Shown here: piece by piece, positions 1 through 12,070 of the stretch
Layout of the letters: each line of letters starts with the position of its first letter
Numbering within the stretch: the stretch's first letter is position 1
Assembly (NCBI GenBank): GCA_963576565.1
Contig: OY755046.1
Location: forward strand, 49,904,786 to 49,968,785
Source: Aspidapion aeneum
Lineage: Eukaryota; Arthropoda; Insecta; Coleoptera; Brentidae
DNA: 64,000 nucleotides
Reading direction: 5' to 3'
The notes under the pieces: model-generated
What the model was told of the DNA's origin: nothing
Seen by the model: only the letters and a program-made list of their open reading frames with translations
The model's database searches: none
Position numbers and translations under genes: made by a program

Positions 1-611
1 TTAAAATTTGCTAATTTTCGGAATTTCAATCGTCAATATCTCGAAAACTAACAAAGATAGAGCAATAGTGTTACATATATCTGTAAAGCTAATTTTTTGC
101 TTAACTTAAAAATACAAAAATATATAGGGTGTTCCCTTTAAAAAAATTGATCTGATTGTCGCCCCCTGTATATTATCACCTATAAAAAAATACTAATGGT
201 GGGCCTAAAGTGGCCATCATTTACCAAACCGAACAGTTTTTATTTGAACTTTCTACTCCCAATAATAACCGAGTTATAGCGATCTTGCAATTATAAAAAA
301 ATCACCCTGTACCTAAGCCAAATATTGCCACCTTAAGAAAATAATTTTTTTCGTTTCGACATTTTTAGCTAGATTAATTTGTAATTTAGGGAAATCATTC
401 TACTGCATGTTTTCTTAATAGGAAGGTCACTTATTTTTAATTTTATTATTAATTTTTAGAGGGTTTTAAAAACCATCGTAAAATGACAATATTTGGAACA
501 TCTGTCCCAGGTATGTATGTATGTATGTATGTATTATAAAGTGGTGGCAGGCCCTACCTTAATGCACTGCGACCACATATGGGTCTATTGTGCCCACGGA
601 CCAACTAAGTT

Positions 612-645
<34 letters not shown>

Positions 646-854
646 ATCAAAAGTTCATGCTGTGTGTTTTTTTGCACAGCGCTTTGTAAATTTTTTGCGG
701 TTGCCTACTTTAGAATCTGGTAAATATTTGAAAGCTACATTAAAGAGGAACTGCGGTTTTAACAAACATTTAAGTGGCCTATGGTATACCTAAATACGTT
801 AGAGCCTAAATATGGGGCATACCCATGTATTCTCACACGCGATGCTTGAAGCCA
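1..854. other. Gene-free AT-rich stretch with microsatellites
   Basis: No gene is supported here. An AGGGTG start near 125 and a CACCCTGTA near 305 make a weak inverted pair like the CAGGGTG-type MITEs common in insects. A (GTAT)n run lies at about 512-534 and a (TA)n run at about 613-642. Short open frames across them are repeat translations. Confidence 0.5.
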
Positions 855-1365
855 GGACCCCTATTTAACTCTTAATGTTCCTTTTTCGGGTAGACAGAAT
901 TTCGGTTACTACGCATGCGTTAGTTTTGATGTTTTTGGAACATACTCCGATACGTCACTAGATTATTTGACAGATGTCAAAATTTTAGGGTTATGTCTAT
1001 TATTTTTTTTTAACTACTTGACTGGGTAAAAATTTAGTGATTTAGATTTATTGTGTTATTACGTGTATTTTTTTTATAATTTGTTAATAAAGTTAAGTGT
1101 GGTTTATACATGCCATTAAACACTCTTCATGCTGTCCAGAATAAATCTGCACAATTAGTTTTAGAAAAACTACAATTAATCCGTAATTTGATAAATTTTC
1201 ACCCGATCAACTAGTTTTTAGAAAAAAATAATAGAAATAATAAGAGTGACGTAACGGAGTACTGAGCTTTAATAAGTGTTCCAAAACAACCAAAACTGAC
1301 GCATGCGCAGTAACCAAAGTCCTGTCCACCCGAAAAAGGAACATTAAGAATTAAATAGCGGTCCT
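855..1365. mobile_element. MITE with about 100-bp terminal inverted repeats
   Basis: The left end (from AGGACC) and the inverted right end (to GGTCCT) match over roughly 100 bp. The match covers a TTCCTTTTTCGGGT block, a GCATGCG block and a TTTTGGAACA block, with scattered mismatches. The 511-bp element has no coding capacity. A target duplication is not clear at the edges, so the exact ends are uncertain by a few bases. Confidence 0.7.
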
Positions 1366-2784
1366 TGTATTCGCCAGGTGTGACGTCATAAATCCAATAT
1401 CATAGTTTTTTTCTGGTTTTTTACAAAGTTTGGCTTATAAATTTTGCTAAATTGGTTTTACAGAAAAAACTGTAATAACGTTTTTGTTTACAAGAGAATA
1501 CCAATTAATATAGGAAAGAAGTTAGCTTTATATCTTCAAAATATACAAAGATATAAAAAGTTACTATTTTTTAATATTTGTAAAATATTTGATATCTTTC
1601 CATCTTTTTTCACCGTATTAATTTTTTACAGTTTTTCTCTAACAATTTTGCGAAAGTCATAAGCCAAAGTTTGTAAAAAATAATGAGATTGTCGCTATTT
1701 TAGATTTATCATATGGGCCCTCCTACTCAAATTTGAGGCAAACAATCGGCGACTTAATTTTAAAAGATCCATCACCAATCGATCAAGGATAATCTTAAAC
1801 TTGCTCAATCTTGAATTTTTTCAATTTTTTAATATTTAAATTATTAAAGCTCATTAAAACGTCTTTTGAATTGACATGGAAAAGATTTGGATTTATGACG
1901 TCACCCAGGTGCTCTTGCTCAAATTTGAGGCAAACACCCGACGACCTAATATTGAGTGATTAATAACCAATCGATTTGGGGTTAGCTAAAACTTCTTCCT
2001 CAATTTTATATTTTTGGGTAAAAAAGTTAGTATTTTTTGGTGTTTCTTGATACAGTAAGCTCATTACATCACTAGTGCGATAATACAACTTATTACGTAA
2101 CTGAAATAGACTAAAATAGGTTATTTAATAAAAGTGGGTCGTAGATAGAATTAATTGTAATATACAAAAATTACTTTTAAAACTAAAGTTTGCAAACTAT
2201 GGTGTGTTCGTTAAAAAACTTGATAGAAATAAAGACAAAAGTTACCCTTTTCTAGTTTACATGGGGCCAATTAGGGACAAAGAGGATAGCTTGAAAGAGT
2301 TAAATTTAGTTTGTCGTTTTCCTTTTCAGCCTTAGACAAACAACAAAGAGGTAAAATACTGAGGTTATATGTAAAATGCAAAGCGACTGTGGAGTTTTTT
2401 GAAACAAGCATTAGAGATGCTCGGGGTATTATCATATTATATGTTGCACGTAGGTAGATAATATTAGAGAATTATTCAACAGAGTTTTTAATAAACAACA
2501 ATCTATTATTGTCACAAACCAACTGTTATTTAGAACTATTAAGTTCATGAAAGAACAAAGTAAGTGGAACTCGATTAGAACACTGCGCAGCCTCACTGCG
2601 ACACATCGTTGGCCGCCATTTTGTTTCAGATCTATAGTCCAAGCTGCCAATTTTAGAGCTCGCTCTTTGGTAGTGAACAGTCAAATGGTTGAGTGTAATT
2701 ACTTCCGCGCATTGCCAAAAGTATAAAATTTAATTGCTTTCTTTAATTGAGATCAATGGTTCTCTTTATACAATGTTTTACCTT
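1366..2784. other. Gene-free stretch with diverged tandem duplication
   Basis: Two diverged copies of a block containing CTCAAATTTGAGGCAAAC lie at about 1726 and 1918, a period near 192 bp. Each is followed by a CCAATCGAT motif. Nothing else coding or structural was recognised. Confidence 0.45.
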
Positions 2785-4262
2785 ACTACCACTACTACTA
2801 CTATGTCGGTTTAGAACGTTTTTCTACGTTGTCCGACGCCTATTCTCCACCTCCTTCGATCCTGACAATCATCCTCTGTCAGATTCTTTTGACTCATTGA
2901 TCTTTGACTGTTGCCATTCTAGTTTAGGACGCCCTCTTTTTCTGCGCCCTGTTGGTTGCCATTCTGGGACCTGCTATGGTAATCTTTCGTCGTTCATCCA
3001 TTGTACATGGCCGTACCATATCAGTTGCCTTTTAGTGATGTCATCCGTTATGCTTCCCTCGATTCCCATTCTTTCTTTTATGATCTCATTTCTTATGTGA
3101 TCTATTCTAGATATTCTCATTGATCTTCTTATTGCATTCATTTCGACACTCCATTTTTGTTTTGTATTTTTCTGTTACGCGACAAGTCTCTATTCCATAA
3201 AACAGCGTGCTTTTCTTTTTTATCTCTCTGCTCCATAGAATACTGTTAAAACATCCAATAACTTTTTTTGCTTTTACTATTATTTTTTCCAATTCTTTAC
3301 AGTCTGTTCCTGTCTTATCAAATGTGACACCCAAGTATACATACTCATTGCATGGAGATGTTGTTTGTCCATTTTCTATTATTAACTCACTGGATTCGTT
3401 TCCAATACATAAGTACTGTGTCTTGTCCACGTTCACTTTTAATCCCCACTTTTGGTATTCTTCTGTTACCTTTCTTATCATATACTCCATGTCTTCTTTA
3501 TCATTAGCCACAATTACTTGGTCGTCAGCAAACTGTAGTGTGTATATGGTAAATCAGTCGTTAAGTTGTATTCCCATGCCGTGCACTTTACGTTTCCAGT
3601 TTTTTAGAGCTACTGCGATATATATTTTAAAAAGAGTTGGAGAGATACAACATCCCTGTCTTAAGCCTTTTGTTACCAGGAATTCTTTTGAAAGTCAATT
3701 TCCAATTTTAATTTTAGATTTTGACCCTTTGTATAGTTCTTTTATCGCTTTTATGTATGTATGATTGATATTAGTTTGCTCTAAAACTGTCCATAATTTT
3801 TCTACTCGAACGGTATCATAAGCTTTTTGTAGGTCCACAAAGTGAGTGTGAGTGTGAGTCTCTATATTTCTGGCGCTCCTCCTCTTAATTACTTGTTTAA
3901 GACAAAAAACATTATCACTACAAGATATGCCTGCGCGAAACTCACTTTGCTCTTCTTCTTGTTCATGAAAATCATTCTCTATTAGATCTCTAAGAATCCT
4001 ACCGTACAATCTACTTAGAGTACTGGTTACCGAAATTCCTCTGTAATTGTTGCAATCCAGCTTGTTTCCTTTTCTATGTCTTGAGGATATGAATGCAATT
4101 TTCCAATCATTAGGTACTGGATGTCCGTTTATGCATTAATTAATAATATATGTGAGGTTTTCGACTAGTTTCTCTGATCCATATTTGAGCATTTTAGCGA
4201 TGATTACTTCCTCTCCATGTACTTCTATGTCTCTTCTCGGAGAGGCTGCCAGATAGTCGGGT
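2785..4262 (-). pseudogene. LINE fragment, copy 1 (reverse transcriptase and C-terminus)
   Basis: This is a 5'-truncated non-LTR retrotransposon on the minus strand. Translated pieces show the segment after the catalytic Asp pair (ANDKEDMEYM, then KWGLKVNVDKTQYLC and YLGVTFDKTG) and, upstream at 3695-4009, the palm segment with FVDLQKAYDTV. Frames are broken several times, so it is dead. The 3' end is a (TAG)n tail next to CCGACATAG, seen as CTACTACTA at 2789-2802. The same family recurs at 5786, 8412, 36985 and 49565, which lets the order of segments be read by comparison. The clade is uncertain (RTE, jockey or a relative). Confidence 0.8.
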
Positions 4263-5785
4263 CTCGTCTTATCTTGTCTTGTTTTACCTTAACCTGTTCT
4301 ATTTAAAAAATGTTTTACCTGAGTGTAGCTCAAAGCTGCTGCCTTTTAAATCACTAGGGCCAACTTTGTTCGATTAAAAAACTGCACCTGCATCGAAAAT
4401 ATAAATTTTTATCAACAGCCGCTATTAGAAAGATGTACAACGAATTAAAAACTGAAAATCAAAACTTAGTTACTTATTACTTAACACCAATAACGCACAC
4501 AACACATTACCGACTGCAAAGCAAAACAAACAAGCTAACCTCACTCTTTTCAAGATCAGTTGTTTATCTATCCGCAAGTAGCTATCCACAGTATTAGTAA
4601 CTCTGGTTAGGTGTGGTCTGACTAGCCATAGCACATGTATTTGCTCTTATTTGAGCACGTCAGTGCGACATCAGACTTTAAGAATTCGTCGATAATGCCG
4701 GGCCAGCTACCGGAAAGCAGGAAATACCCAAAAAGGGTATAAATCGCTTCATAAATCGCAACTTATACAAATAAAATCACTAGGGCCATACTCCGTTAGT
4801 TCGCCTTATTCAATCACTACCAAACTAGCGGATTTGAATTTCTTCCACTCCCCGACGATAAAATTGAAATTTTATATTTAACTTAGATAATTGGCATTGT
4901 CCATAATCGTAAAACCCTATTATCATATAAAAAAACCCAACCTTCTAATTGTTATCGTAAAAGTCAACAACTAATTTCATTACCTGAGCACTTGCGTTTA
5001 TGCCTTTTTATTGGGCATTCTTAAGCAAATAAATGTTTACATGGAGTTGGTTATGTGGTTACCCCTGAAAACGTTGGAGGCTAAAATTTGATAGAGAAGC
5101 TCTGGACGTTTATTTTTGATTGTTCGTGATGTAAGGTGAGGTGAGCGCTCAACAAATCTCAAAGCGCCATTCTTGACGGCCGTGAGTTGAACTTAAGTTT
5201 ACCACCTTTTTCCAAATGGAAATAAATCCACGGGAATTGTTGTGGTGTTAATAACCTCACTTTTGCCTGTTAGGTTTGTTTTGGCGAGCTTTGTGTGGAG
5301 GTTATTAACATTTATTTTTTACCAATTTTTATCAAAAAAATTGAAATCACTCTCTTGAAATCAAAACGGACCAGCAAAAACAAGGTTAGATAGACTTCCG
5401 CGGATTCGTTTCCCTGTGAAAAAACCTGATGAACTCAAGGTCACATGTGGAATTAAGTTCACCAGTGATTCTAAGTCCAATCAAAAAAGTGAACATTTCG
5501 CTCACATTACCTCACGGGCAGTCAAGAATATACGTCCAGGTCAGAGTGATCTCCCTGGGTCTCGTTTGAGGCATGTGCTTGTCCACAAAGCTTGTCCACA
5601 AAGTCCGAGGGCTTTCGCTAGGGCGCGTAACTCAAAACAATGCATGTTAGAGACAAGAAAAAACCAGAGTATAAGGAAATCGCCTTGCTCTTTGCGGGAG
5701 TGTCTTTAACTGATGCACAGGAACCGACATGAGAGCGAAAGCCAACAAGGCACCCGGAGGATAGCGAGGCAAGGCAAGAGAGGCT
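4263..5785. other. Gene-free stretch with short direct repeats
   Basis: No gene is recognised. ATCACTAGGGCCA occurs twice (about 4351 and 4777), which may mark the ends of an older insertion. A 97-codon open frame at 5416-5709 has no recognisable motif and is not called as a gene. Confidence 0.4.
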
Positions 5786-6995
5786 TATACTACTACTATG
5801 TCGGTTAAGAACGATTTTCTACGTTTTTCGACGCCTCTTAGTTCCTGACAATCATCTTCTGTCGGGTTTTTTTGACACATCTTTGGATTTACTGTTGCCA
5901 TTCCAGTTTAGGACGCCCGCTTTTTCTGCGCCCAGTATGTTGCCATTCTAGGACCTGCTTTGGTAATCTTTCGTCGTTTATGCGTTGTACATGGCCGTAC
6001 CATATCCGTTGTCTTGTAGTGATGTCATCCTTTTTATGCTTCCCTTGATACCCATTCTTTCTGTTATGGTTTCATTTCTTATATGATCTGTTCTAGATAA
6101 TCTTATTGATCTTCTTATTACATTAATTTTGACATTTTCCATTTTTGTTTTGTATTTTCCATTACGAGACAAGTCTCCATTCCATGAAACAGCGTGCTTT
6201 TTACCATTTTTTCTTATATGTTCAATTTTACATTATTTTTTATCCCTCTACTCCATAAAATACTGGTAAGACATCCAATATCCTTTTTTGCTTTTATTAT
6301 TTTTTTTTCCAACTTTTTGCAGTCTGTTCCTGTCTTATCAAATGTGACACCCAAATATATATACTCATTGCATGGAGATATTATTTGTCCACTGACTCGT
6401 TTCCAATACATAAGTACTGTGTCTTGTCCATGTTCACTATTAAACTCCACTTTTGGTATTCTTCCATTAACTTTCTTATCATATACTCCATGTCTTCTTT
6501 ATTATTAGCTACAATTACTTGTTCGTCAGCAAACTGTAGTGTGTATAGGTAAATCGGTCGTTAGGTTGTATTCCATGCGGTGTACTTTACGTTTCCAGTT
6601 TTTTAGAGCTTCTGCGATATATATTTTAAAAAGCGCTGGAGAGATACATCATCCCTGTCTTAAGCCTTTTGTTACCAGGAATTCTTTTAAATGTCGATTT
6701 CCAATTTTACTTTTAGATTTTCACTCTTTGTATTGTTCTTTTGTCGCTTTTATGTATGTATGATTGATATTAGTCTGCTCTAACACTCTCCATAATTTTT
6801 CTACTGGAACGGTGTCATAGGCTTTTTGTAAATCCATAGAGGTAATCAGTCTCTTTATTTCTGGCACTCCTTTTCTGAATTACTTGTTTAAGTCAATAAA
6901 CATTATCACTACAAAATCCACCTGCAGGAAATCCACTTTGCTCTTCTTCTTCTTGTTCATGGAAATCATTCTCTCATACTTTATTAAGCAAAACT
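5786..6995 (-). pseudogene. LINE fragment, copy 2
   Basis: This is the same family as the 2785-4262 copy, in the same orientation, with the same CTACTACTATGTCGGT 3' junction at its left edge. Minus-strand pieces show YIYLGVTFDKTGTDC and the inter-domain segment. Small deletions and substitutions break the frame. The palm region near 6790-6960 is still alignable by eye to copy 1. It is non-functional. Confidence 0.78.
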
Positions 6996-7389
6996 AGAAA
7001 GGTCAATTTGTTTATGTTTTCTACATTAGACACGAATTTCTGTTTGTGATTCTAGTAACTTATTTTTTATTCAGATAGCTTCCCTGTCCTTCTTTTGGGA
7101 TGACTAAATCAGTGTTAACCTAAACATGGTCAATTGAACCGAAATGTATCCCAACTTGAGCGTGTCTGGACAGGTTAGGATACGTTTTCGATAAATTGAC
7201 AAAGGTTTAGGCTAATACCGATTTCGACCTTCCAAAACTATGACCATGAAGCTCTTATTTTTAAAATTCGTTACCTAAAAAAAAATGTTTATTAACGAAA
7301 GTAGTTACATACTATTCGTCAAAATTTGTGGAATGTCACAGTATTGTCAGGTTTATCACTGTCTTTTTAAACAATAGTTTTTTAATAGT

Positions 7390-7860
7390 TATTTAAACAA
7401 CAAGGTTTGAAAACGACTCTTTGCACACGATCGAGACAGTTTGGTAGACCGAGCCGAAGGCGAGGTCTACAAGTCCAGGGAGTGTGCAAAGAGGTTTTCA
7501 AACGAGTTTTTTACAATATTTTTTATACGACTGCTAATAAAAAAAGAAAAATCAAATTTTAATTTAACTTGTTTTTATTTCCGACATTTTTACAACAAAA
7601 CTTTAAAAATTCAACAATTTTTAATCAACAAAACATACGAGCGGGTGACAACAACAAAAATCACAATGACGGGAGACCCGTATGCAGAAATGACATAGGC
7701 GTGCGCAAAAATGACATAAGCGTGTGCAAAACGTTTTGCACACAGCGTGCGCAAAATGCCATTTTTAGATCGTGTTCTCCGTGCGCAAAACCCCCTTTTA
7801 CAAGACAGTCGTATAAAAAAGAATTTTCGGATTTTATCCATATAAGCTAGATACGCCCCT
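7390..7860. mobile_element. Compound hairpin / foldback MITE
   Basis: Nested inverted repeats are visible. TTTGAAAACGACTCTTTGCA faces a matching copy around 7483-7507, flanking a GGTAGACC...GGTCTAC hairpin with a GAGCCGAAGGCGAG loop. TATACGACTG at about 7529 faces CAGTCGTATA at about 7807. A perfect 22-bp palindrome lies at 7722-7743. Repeated GTGCGCAAAA/GTGTGCAAAA words sit between. This is typical of foldback MITEs; no coding potential. Confidence 0.6.
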
Positions 7861-8159
7861 TTTATTTTTATTTTATATTTCTATTCTAAGACGTAGAACT
7901 AGCAACATAGTGCAGAGCACAACCCTCTCATTACCGCCTCGTGTAATTCTGCATAACAAATCACGAATATCAAATATTAATTTCGTTATTGTATCTATGT
8001 ATGTTTACAAAACCAAACCCTATGTAATTAGCGATCCCTGTGTTTATGAGAAGCAGATACATTTTTAACTGTGAAGCAATCTCTAAACATAAATATGGTA
8101 GGACAACAACGTCAACGTACGGTTTGCTGTGCTTAATGTGTGTAAGAGAGAAGTAGAAG

Positions 8160-8330
8160 AGAGAAAAATATATTTTGGGTCCGTATTCGGCTGGTAGTGG
8201 AAAAGAAGGAGAATACATCGTGACCCTTCGTCTTCACGAAGTTTTTCGTCATTCCGTTGGTTGCAGCGAAACAGGTGAGAAGTGGGTATTTGTTTTTCAC
8301 GCAAGTTCTAGCTCAAGCCATGCCGCGTAT
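8160..8330. repeat. Dispersed repeat, inverted copy at 16795-16985
   Basis: The block running from AAAAATATATTTT through GTATTCGGCT, GTTTCGCTG-like and GTGGGTATTTG words reappears in opposite orientation at about 16795-16985. It is a dispersed non-coding repeat of unknown class. Confidence 0.6.
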
Positions 8331-8411
8331 TACGTTTAGCCTTAGTACAGAGGGTTCAATGGTATTTCGGGGGAAATAGAGCTGTCAAGATGTGGCAAAT
8401 TTATTTGTTGT

Positions 8412-9370
8412 TGCATTTGCATCTAAAATTAAAATTGGAAATCGACTTTTAAAAGAATTCCTGGTAAGAAAAGGCTTAAGACAGGGATGTTGTATCTCTC
8501 CAACTCTTTTTAAAATATATATCGCAGTAGCTCTAAAAAACTGGAAACGTAAAGTGCACGGCATGGGAATACAACGACCGATTTACCATATACACACTAC
8601 AGTTTGCTGACGACCAAGTAATTGTGGCTAATGATAAAGAAGACATGGAGTATATGATGAGAAAGTTAACAGAAGAATACCAAAAGTGGGGATTAACAGT
8701 GAACGTGGACAAGACACAGTACTTATGTATTGGAAACAATTCCAGTGAGTTAGTACTAGAAAATGGACAAACAATATCTCCATGCAATGAGTATGTATAC
8801 TTGGGTGTCACCTTTGATAAGACAGGAACAGACGGTAAAGAATTGGAAAAAAGAATAGCAAAAGCAAAAAAGGTTATTGGATGTCTTAACAGTAATTTAT
8901 GGAGCAGAGAAATAAAAAAGAATGTAAAATTTAACATATATGAAACAATGGTGAAAAGCACGCTGTTGTATGGAATAGAGACTAACAGAAAAATACAAAA
9001 CAAAAATGGAAAGTGTCGAAATGGATCCAATAAGAAGATCAATGAGAATATTTAGAATAGATCACATAAGAAATGAGATCATAAAAGAAAGAATGGGAAT
9101 CGAGGGAAGCATAACGGATGACATCACTAACTGATATGGTACGGCCATGTAAAACGGATGAACGATGAAAGATTACCAAAGCAGGTCCTAGACTGGCAAC
9201 CAATAGGGCGCAGAAAAAGAGGGCGTCCTAAGCTAGAATGGCAACAGTCAATCCAAAGATCAATGAGTCAAAAAAATCTGACAGAAAATGACTGTCAGGA
9301 TCGAATGAGGTGGAGAATAGGCGTCGGACAACGTAGAAAAACGTTCTAAACCGACATAGTAGTAGTAGTG
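8412..9370 (+). pseudogene. LINE fragment, copy 3 (RT palm to 3' tail)
   Basis: This is the best preserved copy of the (TAG)n-tailed family. In order it shows the GLRQGCCISPTLF motif (about 8480-8520), the catalytic FADD (about 8603-8614), ANDKEDMEYM, KWGLTVNVDKTQYLC, YLGVTFDKTGTDGKELEK and a C-terminal RRKRGRPKLEWQQ segment near 9195. It ends at RRKTF, a stop, and CCGACATAGTAGTAGTAG. The frame shifts between about 8590 and 8620 and again near 9050. The 5' half, including the endonuclease, is missing, as expected for 5' truncation during target-primed insertion. Confidence 0.85.
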
Positions 9371-10127
9371 CATTTAAGGGATGGAATATTCCAAGGCGTA
9401 GCACAGTCCAAAAAATAGTTACCCATTTCCAACTAACAGGGTGTGTCATTTTTTTTTCACAAATGCAGTGGTGGATAGGCACCTCCTATTCGTGAAATGG
9501 AAGAGGAAAGGGAACGGCACGAAACTGTGATTTGTGCCGCAGCAGAAGCTTTGTCTCTCTGTTCCAGTAAGGTGGGCGATGATATTTTTCTCTTAACCGT
9601 CCAAAACGATGCGCGTATACCCGAGTTATAAAGTAAAGAAAACGCAAGAAATTTTTTCAGATGATCGGTTTCGAAGATTGGAGTTTTGTGAAACCATGAT
9701 CGTAAAAGCGAATCAGGAGGCCTCCCCCCCCCTTTCCCTTCAGGAATGGACATTTTAAAGTAGCACCACTTTTTGCCAAATTCTGATGATTCTTCTGCAA
9801 AGATTCAAAATGGACTGAACCAATTTTGATTTTTTTTGCAAAAAATAGAACTCAGTTAAGCCTACCAAATCAGGTGTTATTTTATGCTTTTAAGTCTGTA
9901 CTACAAGAAATAGAGCAAATCCTAAACATTTAAATAATACCATGTTTGAAAAACTCTGGTACCAATTGCTTGAGTTTGCAATATCTGTGTTAATCAAAGG
10001 TTAAATTTCAAAACTGGCCAAATTTTGAAAGCTTTTTGGCAAAAACTCAAAGTACTGAACCCATCTAAATTTTTGATATGAAGGTTGCCTTTAGAATTTG
10101 CATATACAGCTGGAATAAAACAGTACA
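9371..10127. other. Gene-free stretch left of the mariner remnant
   Basis: No gene is recognised. The part nearest 10127 probably includes the 3' untranslated and TIR side of the mariner element, but I could not pick out the TIR. Confidence 0.35.
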
Positions 10128-10189
10128 TAACTTTCGAAGACTTTACTGTTTCTCGAAGTATTCTCAACTTTCGCATCGTTTGGTTCATT

Positions 10190-11290
10190 GGCTCTGGAAA
10201 GAAATAGCGACTATTAAAATAGCGGTATCGAAATAGCGACAATCAAAATAGCGATGTAATGAAAAGTCGACTATCAAAATAGCGATGTAACAAAATAGCG
10301 ATGTAACATAATAGCGATTGTAACAAAATAGCGATGTAACAAAAAAGCGATTTAACAAAATAGCAACTATCAAAATAGCGATGTAACAAAATAGCGACTA
10401 TCAAAACAGCGATGTAACAAAATAGCGACTATCAAAATAGCGATATTTCGGTTCCGTTTTGGCATATAGCTTGACTAAAGGGTTTCTTTCGAACAAATTA
10501 AAAAAAAAAAACTTTCCTGACTTCTTTCCCGGGATCCTAAAGGGTGTGAATCCGAACCGAACCGATCCGAACCGAACCGAACCGAACCGAACCGAACCGA
10601 ACCGAACCGAACCGAACCGAACCGAACCGAACCGAACCGAACCGAACCGAACCGAACCGAACCGAACCGAACCGAACCGAACCGAACCGAACCGAACCGA
10701 ACCGAACCGAACCGAACCGAACCGAACCGAACCGAACCGAACCGAACCGAACCGAACCGAACCGGCATATTTTTTCAAAAAAGAACTCTCCAGACTTCTT
10801 TTCCGGAATCCTAGAAAGTATGAATCCGAACCGAACCGAATTCGGTTCGGTTCGGATTTACACCCACTAGGATCCCGGAAAAGAATCAGGAAAGTTTTTT
10901 TTTTGAAAAAATAAGCTGGTATAGTTAAAATACCGCAGGATATAATAGCGCATTTCGGTTCGTTTCGGTTTGGATTGATTTGATTCGATTCGGTTTGGTT
11001 TGATTCGGTATTCTGATACATCGCCATTTTCATACATCGCTATTTTGATACATCGCTATTTTGATACATCGCTATTTTGATACATCGCTATTTTGATACA
11101 TCACTATTTTGATACATCACTATTTTGATTGTCGCGATTTTGGTTGTCGCTATATTGATATATCGCTATTTTGATTGTCGCTATTTTGATACATCGCTAT
11201 TTATATAGTCGCTCTTTCATTACATCGCTATTTTGATAGTCGCTATTTCAATACTCGCTATTTTGTACGTCGCTATTTCGTTCCAGAGCC
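10190..11290. mobile_element. Foldback element with AATAGCGA repeat arms inside mariner
   Basis: The left end GGCTCTGGAAAGAAATAGC and the right end, inverted, GGCTCTGGAACGAAATAGC form the terminal repeat. Each arm is filled with many tandem AAAATAGCGA(C/T) words: forward at 10197-10445 and inverted (TCGCTATTTTGAT) at 11020-11280. Between them lies the (CCGAA)n array and its partial inverted copy at 10825-10915. The element separates two halves of one mariner reading frame. There is no coding region; frames through it are repeat translations. The target duplication is not clear. Confidence 0.75.
10552..10764. repeat. (CCGAA)n pentanucleotide array, about 43 units
   Basis: This is an almost perfect pentanucleotide tandem array with one variant unit near 10564. 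A second, shorter, more degenerate array of the same unit lies at 21573-21675. It reads through in both strands (NRTEP and RFGSV repeats), giving spurious long open frames. Confidence 0.97.
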
Positions 11291-12070
11291 GATTGGTGGT
11301 ACTATCAAAATTGCATTCTTGAAGACGTCGACGGCTTCCTCTGGCGACTGAAATCTTTGACCACGTAGTCCGTTCTTGATTTTCGGAAAAGTATAGAGTG
11401 TTCAAGATTTTATACAGGATGGTCCAATAATTCATCGTGTTTTGGGATTAAAAATTCAATGGGTTCTTGTGCTACGTGCGAACTTGCATTGTCTTGGTGG
11501 AGGATGATTCGTCGTTCGGGGTTCCTTTTTTGAAGCTCAGCGATGATTTTCGGCAAACAAATGGTGATGTACCAATCGTCAGTAACAGTCCTTTGGTCTT
11601 CCAGAGGAATACCGCGTCCATCTTTTTGGATACAGTTCGAGAACGGATGCCTTTTGTTGGCTTTTCTTCATATTGAAACACCCAATCAGACGACTGACGT
11701 TTATTTTCGGATTCATATAAGTAAATCCACAATTCATCACCACTAATAATGCTGTACACGTTTTTCGAGTTTTCTGCCTTAAAACGGTCTAAAGTTTTTT
11801 GACAAGCTTCGTTCTGTTCTTCGGTTAACAGATGAGGTATCCAGCAGGAAGCTAGCTTTCTTACCCCCAATTATTTATGCAAAATTTTTTGAAATAATGA
11901 TTTTGAAGTCCTTGCTGAATTTACAATCTCTCTCACAATTTACAACCGTTTTTGGTGCACCGGGTCTTGGATCATCGCTAAGGCTCATCCGTCAACACTT
12001 GAATTCTCCATACTAACGAGGAACTGTCGATTGATGTGGTGCTCTATTACCGAATACAGAAATCAACTCG

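Larger units (their letters stand above)
10128..12070 (-). pseudogene. Mariner transposase pseudogene, interrupted by a foldback element
   Basis: Minus-strand pieces in several frames give a mariner transposase in order. There is an N-terminal DNA-binding part (APHQSTVPR, then SLSDDPRPGAPK) near 11940-12060. Next come VRKLASCWIPHLLTEEQ and the first catalytic aspartate in SGDELWIYLYE (11690-11870), then RQSSDWVFQYEEKPTK. The second catalytic motif is LHQDNASSH at about 11485-11510, followed by the KIKNGLRGQRF-SPEEAVDVF region at 11300-11390. The C-terminus (EYFEKQ, stop) lies at 10129-10150, on the far side of the 10190-11290 insertion. Frameshifts and stops occur throughout and the third Asp region is degraded, so it is inactive. 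Confidence 0.85.

Noticed and set aside
5416..5709. 97-codon plus-strand frame
   Set aside because: No motif, no homologous feel, no splice or promoter context; length is possible by chance in this more GC-rich patch.
10401..11033. Long open frames on both strands (RFGSV and NRTEP repeats)
   Set aside because: Translations of the (CCGAA)n pentamer, whose five-base period stays open in every frame. Not proteins.
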